From NCBI GenBank assembly GCA_034089705.1, contig JAXDTZ010000022.1, forward strand, positions 1-64,000: a DNA stretch of 64,000 nt. The letters run 5' to 3'. A model generated the notes under the pieces. The model did not search any database, had not been told where the DNA came from, and was given only the letters and a program-made list of their open reading frames with translations. Positions 49,636-59,160 of the stretch are shown piece by piece. Position numbers and translations under genes: made by a program. The first letter of the stretch is position 1; every line of letters starts with the position of its first letter. This DNA is from Alloenteromonas sp034089705. Lineage in GTDB: Bacteria > Bacillota_I > Bacilli_A > RFN20 > CAG-826.

Positions 49636-49932
49636 ATGAAAGAAATGAACCTCGAAGTGCTTCAGGATGCCGCGAACCGACTTCTCTTTACGATGTCGGA
49701 GCAGGAATACAAAACCCTGCTCGACGAATTCGGCATCCTCACGAAGCAAATGGATACCATTGGCAAAATCGAAGGCCTCGATTCTTATGAACCGATGACT
49801 TTCCCGTTTGATTGCTCCACTTCCTTTTTACGGGAAGATGAGCCAGAAACCCCCTTATCGAGGGAAGAGGCTTTGAAGAACGCGGGGAGCGTGCAAGACA
49901 ACGAAATCAAGCTCCCGAAGGTGGTGTTATGA
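49636..49932 (+). CDS. gatC: Glutamyl-tRNA(Gln) amidotransferase subunit C
   Basis: A 98-residue GatC, the small subunit that wraps around GatA and helps join it to GatB. ANRLLFTMSEQEYKTLLDEFGILTKQMDTIGKIEGLDSYEPMTFPF follows the family pattern, as does the late EALKNAG. AGGAGA precedes the ATG. It overlaps gatA by 4 nt. Confidence 0.88.
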   Translation: MKEMNLEVLQDAANRLLFTMSEQEYKTLLDEFGILTKQMDTIGKIEGLDSYEPMTFPFDCSTSFLREDEPETPLSREEALKNAGSVQDNEIKLPKVVL

Positions 49933-51395
49933 GTTATTTGGATTGTTCCATCCGCGAGATCCATCGCGCGCTCGTAGAGAAAAAAGTCACTCCCTTGGAA
50001 CTTGCCAAGGAAGCCATTGCCAGGGCCAAAGCAAGCCCCGACAACGCCTTTGAAATGATTCTCGAGGAATCGGCTTTAAAAACGGCCGCCTCTTTGACCG
50101 AACCGGAAGAAGACAATCTCCTCTGGGGCATCCCCTATCTTGCCAAAGACAATTTCTCGACCAAAGGAATTGAAACCACGGCTTCGAGCAACGTCCTTAG
50201 CGGCTACGTCCCGCTATTTGACGCGACCGTGATCGCCAAACTCGCCGAAAAGAAATGCGTGTTGATCGGCAAAACCACCTTGGACGAACTCGCCATGGGC
50301 GGAACGGGGACCACGGGCCACAAAGGCATCACCTTCAACCCCTATGACCCCAGCCATTCCCGCATGGTGGGCGGTTCGAGCTGCGGCAGCGCCGCGGCGG
50401 TGGCTTCCGCCATCGTGCCGTTTGCCCTTGGCAGCGACACGGGGGATTCGGTGCGCAAACCCGCTTCCTTCGCCGGTTTGGTGGGAATGAAACCCACCTG
50501 GGGACGCATCAGCCGTTATGGCCTCTTCCCCTTCGCCCCGTCGCTCGACCACGTTGGCTTCTTCACCCGCAACGTCGAAGACTCCGCGATTGTCCTCGAA
50601 GCCTTGGCGGGAAGGGACGAAATGGATTCCACTTCTTCCTTTGAACCCGTGGGGCATTACGTTCCGGACTCCGCTTCCTTGAAAGGGAAAAAGATTGTCG
50701 TGATTCGCGAAATCGTCGATTCGATTTCCGATGCCCACGTCCTCACTTCCTTCTACGCTTCGCTAAAAGCCATGGAAGAACAAGGCGCGGAGATTCTCTT
50801 CGTGAATTTTGGACTTCCGGAACTCCAAGCCATCTACGCGACCTACATCGTCATTTCCTGCGCGGAAGCCACGAGCAACGACGCGAACCTCGACGGCATC
50901 AAATTCGGGCCCTTCCGGGGAGGCAACTCCTACCAGGAAGTCATGTCCAACGCCCGCACCCAAGGGTTCTCCGAGCTCATCAAGCGCCGCTTCGTCATCG
51001 GGAGCTTTGCTCTTATGCGGGAGAACCAGGACGTCCTCTTCCTTCGCGCGCAAAAAGTCCGCGCGAAGATCGTCGATCGCTTAACCACCATTCTCCAAGA
51101 GGCGGATGCGGTTTACGTCCCCGCCGCCCCTTCGATCGCCCCCTTATTGCAAAATAGCAGCGACAAGCTGAGCAATGAATATTTGATCGCCGACAACCAC
51201 CTCGCCTTAGGCAACTTCGCAGGCCTTCCGAGCGTCACGATTCCCTTGACGATCGAAAACGGAATGCCCGTGGGGGTGAACCTCATGACCAAGGCATTCG
51301 ACGAAGCCACGCTTTATGAAATCGCGAAAGCCCTCGAAGGCATCACCGGACTCGCCGGGCTTTCTTCGCTTCACCCATTGGAGGCACGTTTATGA
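49929..51395 (+). CDS. gatA: Glutamyl-tRNA(Gln) amidotransferase subunit A
   Basis: A 488-residue amidase that frees ammonia from glutamine for tRNA amidation. The Ser-cisSer-Lys triad is visible: Lys in PYLAKDNFSTKG, cis-Ser in VGGSSCGSAAAV and the nucleophile in ALGSDTGDSVRKPA. The last motif reads TGDS where most GatA have TGGS, so one glycine of the nucleophile loop is Asp. The rest is normal length. It overlaps gatC and gatB by 4 nt each. Confidence 0.94.
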   Translation: MSYLDCSIREIHRALVEKKVTPLELAKEAIARAKASPDNAFEMILEESALKTAASLTEPEEDNLLWGIPYLAKDNFSTKGIETTASSNVLSGYVPLFDATVIAKLAEKKCVLIGKTTLDELAMGGTGTTGHKGITFNPYDPSHSRMVGGSSCGSAAAVASAIVPFALGSDTGDSVRKPASFAGLVGMKPTWGRISRYGLFPFAPSLDHVGFFTRNVEDSAIVLEALAGRDEMDSTSSFEPVGHYVPDSASLKGKKIVVIREIVDSISDAHVLTSFYASLKAMEEQGAEILFVNFGLPELQAIYATYIVISCAEATSNDANLDGIKFGPFRGGNSYQEVMSNARTQGFSELIKRRFVIGSFALMRENQDVLFLRAQKVRAKIVDRLTTILQEADAVYVPAAPSIAPLLQNSSDKLSNEYLIADNHLALGNFAGLPSVTIPLTIENGMPVGVNLMTKAFDEATLYEIAKALEGITGLAGLSSLHPLEARL

Positions 51396-52822
51396 ACTTC
51401 GAAGCCATCATCGGTTTGGAAATCCACGTGGAGATGAAAACCCGCTCCAAAATGTTTTCTTCTTCCCCCAATTCCTTCTCCCGGGAGCCCAATACGGAAG
51501 TGACGCCGTTTGACATGGCTTATCCCGGCACGATGCCGCGGGTGAACAAGCAGGCGGTCATCAACGCGATTCGCGTCGCTAGCGCCTTGCACATGACCAT
51601 CGATCCCCTCGTTCGCTTCGATCGGAAGAATTATTTCTACGCCGACCTGCCGAAGGGATTCCAAATCACCCAACAATTCCATCCCATTGGACGGGATGGG
51701 TATCTCGAAATCGAAGCGAAGGACGGTTCGATCAAGCGGATTCGCATCGAACGCATCCACATGGAAGAAGACACCTGCAAGCAACTCCATTTCGCGGATT
51801 ATTCCTTGTTGGACTACAACCGCGCCGGAGTGCCCCTCGTGGAAATCGTCTCTTGCCCCGACATCCGAAATGGAACCGAGGCCATGCGTTACGTGGAAGC
51901 CATCCGCAACATCGTCCTCTATAGCGGGACGAGCGATGGCAAGATGGAAGAAGGGTCCCTCCGTTGCGACGTCAACGTTTCTTTGCGCCCCTACGGCAGC
52001 AAGGAATTCGGCACCAAAGTGGAACTCAAGAACCTTAATTCCACCAAAAACATCGAAATCGCCCTCGATTACGAAATCGCCCGCCAAAGCGCTTGCTTAT
52101 TAAGCGGCATCCCGATTCGCCAAGAAACCCGCCGCTTCGACGAAGCCAGCGGCAAAACTATCCTCATGCGCGTGAAAACCGACGCGGTGGATTACAAATA
52201 CTTCCCTGAACCCAACATCGTACCCATCCGTCTTTCCCCGGAGTTCGTCCAAGAAGCGATCGACACTTGCCCCGAACTCTACGATTCCAAGAAGAAGCGC
52301 TACCTCGCCTTGGGCCTCCCCAAGACCGATGCCGAAATCCTCTTGTCCGACGTGGACATGGCAAAGTATTTCGAATCCGCTTCCCAAGGGAACGAATCCC
52401 TCGCGAAGATCATCTCCAACTTCTTGATCGTGGAAATCAACGCCTATCGGAACAAGAAGGGAATCGCGATGAAGGATTTCCCGCTTCCCCCGGCCCATTT
52501 GGCCCAAATCGCCGCCTACCAAGCGGAGGGATACACCCATAAGCAATGCAGCGACATCTTGCAATATTGCTTGGACCAATCCGTGTCCCCGGAAGAGGCC
52601 AAAGCGGCGAAGAACATCCAAAAGCAAAGCGCCGATTCGGGCGAAGTCCTTTCCTTCGTCACGGCGGTCTTGGACGCCAATCCCCAAAGCATCGCCGACT
52701 TCAAAGCCGGGAAAGACCGGGCCAAGGGATTCTTGATCGGCCAAGTCATGAAAGCCGCCAAAGGGAAGGTCAACCCTTCCGCGGTGGCCAAGGTCATGGA
52801 CGAGGAACTCGCCAAGCGATAA
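51392..52822 (+). CDS. gatB: Aspartyl/glutamyl-tRNA amidotransferase subunit B
   Basis: A 476-residue GatB, the kinase and tRNA-binding subunit. IGLEIHVEMKTRSKMFSS and the zinc/phosphate region of the cradle domain are present; RIHMEEDTCKQLH, DYNRAGVPLVEIVS and LRCDVNVSLRP are family motifs. The C-terminal YqeY-like tail domain (about 400-476) is complete. Third gene of the gatCAB operon. Confidence 0.95.
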   Translation: MNFEAIIGLEIHVEMKTRSKMFSSSPNSFSREPNTEVTPFDMAYPGTMPRVNKQAVINAIRVASALHMTIDPLVRFDRKNYFYADLPKGFQITQQFHPIGRDGYLEIEAKDGSIKRIRIERIHMEEDTCKQLHFADYSLLDYNRAGVPLVEIVSCPDIRNGTEAMRYVEAIRNIVLYSGTSDGKMEEGSLRCDVNVSLRPYGSKEFGTKVELKNLNSTKNIEIALDYEIARQSACLLSGIPIRQETRRFDEASGKTILMRVKTDAVDYKYFPEPNIVPIRLSPEFVQEAIDTCPELYDSKKKRYLALGLPKTDAEILLSDVDMAKYFESASQGNESLAKIISNFLIVEINAYRNKKGIAMKDFPLPPAHLAQIAAYQAEGYTHKQCSDILQYCLDQSVSPEEAKAAKNIQKQSADSGEVLSFVTAVLDANPQSIADFKAGKDRAKGFLIGQVMKAAKGKVNPSAVAKVMDEELAKR

Positions 52823-52831
52823 GGAGGTTTC

Positions 52832-53575
52832 ATGAAAACCGAACTCGACGAATTGAAACAATACGTCGCCGATGTGATCGATTTTACGCTGCCCCAATTC
52901 AAGGAACTTCCGGGCATCGACCTTTACATGGAGCAAGTCCTTCTCTACATCAATCAAACGTTGAGTTCCGTTTCTCCCGACGGGGAGAAGATGCTCACCT
53001 CTTTTATGGTCAACAATTACGTGAAGGCCAAAATGGTCAGCGAACCCGTCAAAAAGAAATATTCCCGCGAACAGATCGGTTATTTGCTCGCGATCACTTT
53101 GTGCAAAACGACCCTTTCCCTCGCGGACATGTCGTTGCTTTTGGAACTCGACCATGGCATCTCTTCCAACACCACCCGCATCTATGAATTTTGGGCGAGG
53201 ATGGAAAGCTCGATCCTAGGAGAAACCGGGAAGAAGGTCGACGCGCATTTAACCACCATCGGCAAACGCTACGAAAGTGAACTTCCCTCCGATCCCGAAC
53301 TCGCGGAAAGCAACGCCCGCGATTCCCTGGGCCTCCTGGCCTTGCGCCTTTCGATCCAATCCCAAGCTTATCGCCTCATGAGCGAAGCCATCATCCGCAC
53401 CTTGCGCAAAGACATGCACGGGGAAGAGATCGCCAAAGAAGCCGCAGAGCCTTCGAAGAAAGAGACCCGACACGAAATCCGTTCGGGCGTCCACGAAGCG
53501 GAGCGCCTAGCGTCCATCAAAGAAAAATCCCATCGTCAAAACCAACCGAAAAAACAGAAAAAATCCAAGAAATAG
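52832..53575 (+). CDS. DUF1836 family protein
   Basis: A 247-residue protein of the DUF1836 family, which is thought to be HTH-like and is widespread in Bacillota. KKKYSREQIGYLLAITLCKTTLSLADMSLLL is the conserved middle. The C-terminal 45 residues are strongly basic and Lys-rich (QNQPKKQKKSKK), likely disordered and nucleic-acid binding. AAGGAGG precedes the ATG, 9 nt after gatB, so it is in the same operon. Confidence 0.7.
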   Translation: MKTELDELKQYVADVIDFTLPQFKELPGIDLYMEQVLLYINQTLSSVSPDGEKMLTSFMVNNYVKAKMVSEPVKKKYSREQIGYLLAITLCKTTLSLADMSLLLELDHGISSNTTRIYEFWARMESSILGETGKKVDAHLTTIGKRYESELPSDPELAESNARDSLGLLALRLSIQSQAYRLMSEAIIRTLRKDMHGEEIAKEAAEPSKKETRHEIRSGVHEAERLASIKEKSHRQNQPKKQKKSKK

Positions 53576-53587
53576 GAGGAATCTATC

Positions 53588-54601
53588 ATGCGCGTTCTTG
53601 TTACTGGAGGCACGGGCTTCATCGGAAGCGAAACGGTCATCGCCTTGCTGCAAGCGGGCCACGAACCCGTCATCGTCGACAATCTGTCCAACTCCAAAGT
53701 CGCGGTTCTGGATCGGATCGAAACCATCACCGGAACCAAACCTCGCTTCTACCAAGTGGATTGCTGCGAGGAAGCCCCTTTCCGAAAGGTCTTCGAAGAG
53801 AATCATTTCGACGCGGTCATCCATTTCGCCGGCCTCAAGGCGGTCGGGGAATCCGTTTCCAAGCCGATCGAATATTATTCCAACAATTTGGTGTCTTCCT
53901 TGACGCTTCTGCGCTTGATGAAGGAATTCGACGTCCGCAACATCGTCTTCTCTTCTTCCGCGACGGTGTATGGCGTTCCCGATTCCGTTCCCTTGTCTGA
54001 AAATGACCCCGTCAAAGGGGCGACCAACCCTTATGGGGAAACCAAGGTCATGATCGAACGCATCCTCGAAGACGCCCAAAAAGCTTGGAAGGAACTCAAC
54101 GTCGCCATCCTTCGTTACTTCAACCCCATCGGGGCCCATCCTTCGGGACTTCTTGGTGAAGACCCGAATGGCATCCCCAACAACTTGATGCCCTACGTCT
54201 CCCAAGTCGCGATTGGAAAACTCAAAAAACTTCGCGTCTTCGGGGGCGATTACCCCACCGTGGACGGCACGGGGGTGCGCGATTACATCCACGTCGTCGA
54301 TTTGGCCGAAGGACATGTCGCGACCTTGAAAAAACTCCAAACCAATCCGGGTTTGGTCGTGTATAACCTCGGAACCGGGAAAGGCACTTCGGTGCTAGAG
54401 ATCGTCAAAGCGTTTGAGAAGGCCAACGGGATTGCCATCCCCTACGAAATCGTCGAACGCCGCCCAGGGGACGTCGCGGAGAATTTCGCCAACGCGGACA
54501 AGGCGTATCGCGAACTTGGCTGGAAAGCCCGCTTCACCGTCGAAGACGCCTGCCGGGACGCGTATCGCTTCCAAGCGAAGAATCCTCGTGGCATCGAATA
54601 A
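53588..54601 (+). CDS. galE: UDP-glucose 4-epimerase
   Basis: A 337-residue short-chain dehydrogenase fold enzyme that interconverts UDP-glucose and UDP-galactose. VTGGTGFIGSETVIAL binds NAD, SSSATVYG gives the catalytic Ser, NPYGETK the Tyr and Lys, and LRYFNPIGAHPSGLLGEDP is the GalE signature. TAGGAGG precedes the ATG, 12 nt after DUF1836. It supplies sugar nucleotide for the glycan genes at 14-34 kb (inference). A terminator follows. Confidence 0.93.
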   Translation: MRVLVTGGTGFIGSETVIALLQAGHEPVIVDNLSNSKVAVLDRIETITGTKPRFYQVDCCEEAPFRKVFEENHFDAVIHFAGLKAVGESVSKPIEYYSNNLVSSLTLLRLMKEFDVRNIVFSSSATVYGVPDSVPLSENDPVKGATNPYGETKVMIERILEDAQKAWKELNVAILRYFNPIGAHPSGLLGEDPNGIPNNLMPYVSQVAIGKLKKLRVFGGDYPTVDGTGVRDYIHVVDLAEGHVATLKKLQTNPGLVVYNLGTGKGTSVLEIVKAFEKANGIAIPYEIVERRPGDVAENFANADKAYRELGWKARFTVEDACRDAYRFQAKNPRGIE

Positions 54602-54627
54602 CCATTTTCATTCCCTTTTTCCTTCTT

Positions 54628-54666
54628 ACGCATTACCATGTATTCAACAAAGGTAATGCGTTTTTT
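54628..54666 (+). terminator. Terminator of the gat/galE operon
   Basis: ACGCATTACC (54628-54637) and GGTAATGCGT (54652-54661) pair perfectly, followed by TTTTT. Confidence 0.9.
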
Positions 54667-54683
54667 GCCAAGAAAGGAATCCC

Positions 54684-55586
54684 ATGGAAGAATTTTCCCT
54701 CCGTTTAAGCGACGGAACCCCGATGAAAGGCCGTCATTGGCCCATTGAGGAACCCGTGGCCAATTTTTGCTTGATCACGGGCATGCAGGAACATAGCGCC
54801 CGTTATGACGAACTCGCTCGGTATTTGAACGCCAAGAACGTGGAAGTTTACGTCTTGGACGCTTTGGGGCAAGGGCTCAATGCCCCCAAAGTCGAAGAGC
54901 AGATGCGTTGGCCCTCCCAGGGATTTGCCAAGAACGTCGAAGGGGTGGCCGCGATGTGCGACCTTGCGAGGAAGAACGGGAAACCCGTGATTCAGGCGGG
55001 GCACTCCATGGGTTCGTTCATCACCCAACGCCGCCTCGAGCTCTACCCCCATGCTTCCGACGGCACGATCCTCATCGGCAGCAACGGAGGCCAAAAAGGC
55101 TTGATGTCGGTGGCCTTCCTTCTTGCGAGCCTCATCGTCCATTCCTCCAATTGGGACAAGCCGAGCCCCTTCTTAACGAATTTGAGCCTGGGAGGTTATT
55201 CTAGGGCGGTCAAGAACGCGAAAACCCCGATCGATTGGATCTCTTATGATGAAGACAACGTGCGCGCCTATGCGCAGGACGATTATTGCGGATATCCCCC
55301 GACCGGCGGTTTTTGGAAGGAATTCACCCGCGGCTTGAAGGAAATCTGGAAAACCAAAGAAATGAAAAAGGTGGCCCATGACGAACGGATATTGATCATC
55401 GCGGGAGAAGAAGACCCCGTTGGGCAAAACGGGAAAGGCCCGAAATGGCTCTTGGACCGTTATTCTTCCCTGGGGGTGGAACGCGTCTCTTTGAAACTCT
55501 ATCCCAAGATGCGTCACGAAATCGTGAACGAAGAAAAAAAGGAAGAGGTGTTTGAAGACATCGCTTCGTTCGTCCTCGCCCGTTAA
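54684..55586 (+). CDS. Alpha/beta-hydrolase of the S33/monoacylglycerol-lipase type
   Basis: A 300-residue hydrolase. The MGL/Hydrolase_4 pattern is clear: LITGMQEHSARYDELARYLNAKNVEVYVLDALGQG, nucleophile VIQAGHSMGSFI, Asp in IIAGEEDPVGQNGKG, His in YPKMRHEIVNE. It has no signal peptide. Lysophospholipase or monoacylglycerol lipase activity is likely. AAGGAA precedes the ATG. It stands alone. Confidence 0.85.
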   Translation: MEEFSLRLSDGTPMKGRHWPIEEPVANFCLITGMQEHSARYDELARYLNAKNVEVYVLDALGQGLNAPKVEEQMRWPSQGFAKNVEGVAAMCDLARKNGKPVIQAGHSMGSFITQRRLELYPHASDGTILIGSNGGQKGLMSVAFLLASLIVHSSNWDKPSPFLTNLSLGGYSRAVKNAKTPIDWISYDEDNVRAYAQDDYCGYPPTGGFWKEFTRGLKEIWKTKEMKKVAHDERILIIAGEEDPVGQNGKGPKWLLDRYSSLGVERVSLKLYPKMRHEIVNEEKKEEVFEDIASFVLAR

Positions 55587-55685
55587 CGATTTGTTAAGGA
55601 ATCGGAAGGCCCCCTTGGTCATCCGGTTCCTTTTCTTTGTTTTCCTCATAACGGAAGCCAAGGGAATGGCGTATGATATGTCGCG

Positions 55686-56189
55686 ATGCCAAAAAATGTC
55701 CTCGTCCCCTTACTTACCGCCTTAGCAACGGGCATCGTCTTGATATTGGTTTTCGTGGCCAAGACCATTTTGGTTTCGGGGTCTTTTGCTTTGTCTTGCC
55801 GTAGGCACGCCTACCTCCAAAAATCGGATATCCGCATCAATTTGACGTTTGAAAACATCGGCACGGGAACCCATTCCTTTTCTTCGTTTGAACTCTTAGG
55901 GAAGAAAGAAGGAACCATGCGAAAAATCGCCGTCATGGAAGGGGCCCCGATTCTTTTAAGCAACCATTCCGAAATCGTCTTAAAAGAGGGAAAATTCTAT
56001 CTGGAAATCCCGAACAACGCCGCCGCGGAAGTTACGATCTCTTTCCGTCTTTTCGAAGGGGTATCCATTCAGGATTTCGATGAATATTACATGAAGCTAA
56101 AGGAAAAAGAGATAACCTTGTATGCCAAATTCCAGGATTTTTGGTCTTGCGAGCCTCAACGTCTCGTCTTCCAAAAACGGAGACGCTAA
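55686..56189 (+). CDS. Membrane-anchored protein of unknown function
   Basis: A 167-residue protein with one N-terminal membrane helix (LVPLLTALATGIVLILVFVAKTIL) and an outer beta-rich domain (residues about 35-160, e.g. IRINLTFENIGTGTHSFSSFELLGKKEG), perhaps Ig-like. Not recognised. ATG lies 8 nt after TATGAT with no Shine-Dalgarno, so probably leaderless. Its end overlaps the convergent VanZ gene by 4 nt. Confidence 0.55.
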   Translation: MPKNVLVPLLTALATGIVLILVFVAKTILVSGSFALSCRRHAYLQKSDIRINLTFENIGTGTHSFSSFELLGKKEGTMRKIAVMEGAPILLSNHSEIVLKEGKFYLEIPNNAAAEVTISFRLFEGVSIQDFDEYYMKLKEKEITLYAKFQDFWSCEPQRLVFQKRRR

Positions 56190-57922
56190 TCGCGTTTCTT
56201 TTTCTTCCTAAGGACGAAAATTAAAAGACAGATTAACGCCCCTAAGAGGACCCCGACGAAGGCTCCGCTGCAATCGATGAGCACATCGGTCCAACTGCCC
56301 CCTCGATGCAACGAGGGGATTTTTTGAATGGCTTCGCTAACGACGGCGAGGAAAGAAGATAAGAGGAACCCAATTCCCGCGTTAAGGGGAAGGGCGAACT
56401 TCTTGCCTTCGAAGAAGGTGAAGAAAGAAGCCAAGAATCCGACGAGGCCGGTCAATGCGAACAAAGTGAAATGCCCGATGAACTTCCTCGTGGCGATTTG
56501 GAATTTCCCGATGTTCCCGTCGTTGATTGTCGCGTTGCCTTCCACGGATACATCAATTTCGATTCGAAGGCTCGGATTGGCCAAAAAATAGCAAACTAAG
56601 TGGGACGTCCCCACGTTTTTGGCGATCACGGAGACGGAAGAAGAGTCGTTGTTCAAGATGAGGGCAACTTCGGGATGACTGCTTTCCACGTGGATGGCGG
56701 TCTTCGAGGCGTTTAAGGGAAGGAACGTCGTTTTGATTGCCATGGTGTTGCCCGAAGACAAGGGAATCGTCGACGAGCCATCATGGGTTACCCCGCTAGA
56801 CAGGAAGGAGAATTTGGCATCGCTTGGAGGTTGCTCTTCGCATCGAACCTGGATTTGGACCTGGGAAGAAGGATTGCTAAGAAGCGTCCCCGTGATGGTG
56901 GCTTCCCCTGTGATGCGATATCCCGTGACGAAGCCTCCGGGAACGAGTTCGCCCTTATTGTTGAAATGCGTGTTACTCACGCGGGCGACCAAGGGATTCG
57001 AACTTTCCCAAAGGATGGTCTGATCCATGTCTTCGGAGGAGAAATCCACCGAAAGAGGGACCCCGTATGCATGGGTTTCCTGATAATCGTAATCGAGCAA
57101 ATGGAGAACGTTGGTCGCTGGGGTTTGGAGCGAAATCGTCCCTTTCGGCATCGATTCGTTGGTCACCGTGATGGTCGCAAGAGGCTTGCCTTCGTGGGAC
57201 AAGGTCGCATTTCCCGGGGATAAAGCCCGAAGGTATCCGTTCCCGGTTTCGATGACCGAAGGGTCGCTGGAGACCAGGGAATAACGAAGGGGATCGTAAA
57301 ACCTCCGCAGATAATGATCCGCGGATTCCCCTTCTTTGTCTTCGATCCCTTCTTGGGAGATGGCCCCTTCCACCAAAAAGGATTCCCCGATTTTCATGCT
57401 CGAAGGGAAGGTGACGTGGAAGGTTTCCGGTTCTAACAAGGGAACGACTTCAAAATCAAACGCCTCGTTATGGCCGGATTGATCGCTTAAGGAGAAAGAG
57501 AAAGAAGCGCAACGAAAAGGCTGGATGCGAATCCTCCCCCCGCTAGAATTGGGGGTGATGGTGACGGAATAATCGCTCTCATTGGAACCATCCGTTCGCG
57601 TGATTGTCACATCTCTTTGCTTTGGGGCGGAACCAGGATTGTCAGGAAAAGAAAGGACGTAATCCACGACTTTGGTGGTGCCGAGTATCGCTTGGTTCTC
57701 TTCGCACAAAAAGGCGTTGGGAACCATTTGGAGGTCGGTGGGGTAAATGGGTTCCACGGCCTTGCTGGGGGTGATTTGGTTAATCCAACCCGACAATATA
57801 TTCGCAAGCCAATTGGATTGCTGCCCACTGATGGAAGATGGGGTGGAGGCTTCCCCGATGATGAGGAGGCTCAATAGGCCGAATCCGACCCATAAGCTGA
57901 TCGCGGTTTTTTTGTGCTTCAT
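56186..57922 (-). CDS. VanZ-like protein with a large Ig-like insertion
   Basis: A 578-residue protein. Residues 1-55 carry the first VanZ helix and its SSISGQQSNWLANI segment. The VanZ core resumes near 460 with TRKFIGHFTLFALTGLVGFLASFF and ends with HRGGSWTDVLIDCSGAFVGVLLGAL, three more helices. Between them lie about 400 beta-rich residues with BIG_2-like Ig repeats (VIETGNGYLRALSPGNATLSHEGKPLATITVTN; VALILNNDSSSVSVIAKNVGTSHLVCYF). The insertion falls in the outer loop, so it should face outside. VanZ proteins relate to teicoplanin resistance and envelope quality, mechanism unclear. It overlaps the dehydrogenase gene by 4 nt. Confidence 0.75.
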   Translation of the reverse strand: MKHKKTAISLWVGFGLLSLLIIGEASTPSSISGQQSNWLANILSGWINQITPSKAVEPIYPTDLQMVPNAFLCEENQAILGTTKVVDYVLSFPDNPGSAPKQRDVTITRTDGSNESDYSVTITPNSSGGRIRIQPFRCASFSFSLSDQSGHNEAFDFEVVPLLEPETFHVTFPSSMKIGESFLVEGAISQEGIEDKEGESADHYLRRFYDPLRYSLVSSDPSVIETGNGYLRALSPGNATLSHEGKPLATITVTNESMPKGTISLQTPATNVLHLLDYDYQETHAYGVPLSVDFSSEDMDQTILWESSNPLVARVSNTHFNNKGELVPGGFVTGYRITGEATITGTLLSNPSSQVQIQVRCEEQPPSDAKFSFLSSGVTHDGSSTIPLSSGNTMAIKTTFLPLNASKTAIHVESSHPEVALILNNDSSSVSVIAKNVGTSHLVCYFLANPSLRIEIDVSVEGNATINDGNIGKFQIATRKFIGHFTLFALTGLVGFLASFFTFFEGKKFALPLNAGIGFLLSSFLAVVSEAIQKIPSLHRGGSWTDVLIDCSGAFVGVLLGALICLLIFVLRKKKKRD

Positions 57923-59022
57923 TGGTGTGCTCGGTCTCGGGTGAATACTTTGGTCGAAACATTTTGGAGATTCTCGTCCATCCGATTGGCGACGACGAGG
58001 TCAGAAGAAGCCAAAAAATCTTCCAAAGACGACACCATGGGGTGCCCAAATGCAGTGGGTTCTTTCCACAGAGGTTCGAAAATTTGAATGCGGACAGGAT
58101 AAGAAGAAAGTTTCTCAATGAGCCCTTGCATGCAGGTGCTGCGAAGGGACGAAGAGTCGTTTTCCATGCGAAGGCGGTAGATTCCAACGACGGGATTTGG
58201 CAGTTCCTTTACCCGTTCGTAGATCTCTTTGGCAAGCAAGGATTTCCGGGTCGCGTTGGAGGCGATTACCGCGGAGATGAGGTTCTGGGGAATGCCTTGG
58301 AAATTGACCTCGAGCTGCTTGGTGTCTTTCGGCAGGCAATATCCCCCATATCCGAAGGAAGGATTGCAATAATGGGATCCGATCCTCGGATCGAGGCCGA
58401 CTCCTTCGATGATGGAGGAAGCGGACAATCCCTTGGATAAGGCGTAGGAATCCAGTTCGTTGAAGAAGGCGACGCGCAAGGCAAGATAGGTATTGGAAAA
58501 GAGTTTGACCGCTTCGGCTTCCCCAAGGGACATCAGCAATGCCGGGGTATCTTTCGGGCAGCATTTTAGGAATTCCTTTAAAAAGGCTTCGGCTTCTTCT
58601 TTCTTCCCTTCCTCGTGTCCCAGAACGATGCGAGAAGGATATAAGGCGTCCTTCAAGGCGCTGGCTTCCCGCAAAAACTCCGGGAAGAAGAAGACCGAGG
58701 AAAGCGGATATTCCTTGGCGATCGCTTCGCAATATCCCATGGGCACGGTGGATTTGATGAGGAAGCGCGAATGGGGGTTTAACGCATAGAGGGCCTCGAT
58801 GGTTTCGTCTAACGGAGCCGTGTTGAAATGGTGGGTTTCCTCGTTGTAATCGGTGGGCAGGCACAACAAGAAGAAGGACGAAAAGTCGCTAGCTTCTTTT
58901 AAAGAGGCCAGTTCCCCGCCTTTCTTGGGGTCGATGTCGTATCCTTTGACGTCGTGGACGCGGGAAAGGACCGCCCGCATGGCGTTCCCGACGTAACCCA
59001 AACCAATGACCGAGATTTTCAT
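57919..59022 (-). CDS. UDP-glucose/UDP-ManNAc-type 6-dehydrogenase
   Basis: A 367-residue NAD-dependent nucleotide-sugar dehydrogenase. KISVIGLGYVGNAMRAVLS binds NAD; KSTVPMGYCEAIA, FFFPEFLREASALKDALYPSRIVLG and GYGGYCLPKDTKQL follow, the last with the catalytic Cys. The overall form matches the short Ugd of enterics. It makes a uronic acid donor, consistent with acidic surface glycans. ATG 59022 is preferred over the longer frame to 59082. Coupled to the VanZ-like gene downstream. Confidence 0.88.
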   Translation of the reverse strand: MKISVIGLGYVGNAMRAVLSRVHDVKGYDIDPKKGGELASLKEASDFSSFFLLCLPTDYNEETHHFNTAPLDETIEALYALNPHSRFLIKSTVPMGYCEAIAKEYPLSSVFFFPEFLREASALKDALYPSRIVLGHEEGKKEEAEAFLKEFLKCCPKDTPALLMSLGEAEAVKLFSNTYLALRVAFFNELDSYALSKGLSASSIIEGVGLDPRIGSHYCNPSFGYGGYCLPKDTKQLEVNFQGIPQNLISAVIASNATRKSLLAKEIYERVKELPNPVVGIYRLRMENDSSSLRSTCMQGLIEKLSSYPVRIQIFEPLWKEPTAFGHPMVSSLEDFLASSDLVVANRMDENLQNVSTKVFTRDRAHQ

Positions 59023-59123
59023 TGGGAATACGTTATCACGATTCTCCTCTTTTGAGGAGGTGTCGAATCGAGGAAATCCCATCGGATGGGGTATCCGATC
59101 GCCCCTTCCCGTTTCGGCCGGTT

Positions 59124-59150
59124 TTGCTTCCAGGCGAGAATGGGTATAAT
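59124..59150 (+). promoter_or_regulatory. Promoter of the MTA/SAH nucleosidase gene
   Basis: TTGCTT (59124-59129) and perfect TATAAT (59145-59150), spacer 15 nt. The ATG is 10 nt after the -10 box, leaving a leader of only a few nucleotides. Confidence 0.6.
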
Positions 59151-59160
59151 CCTAACTGGT

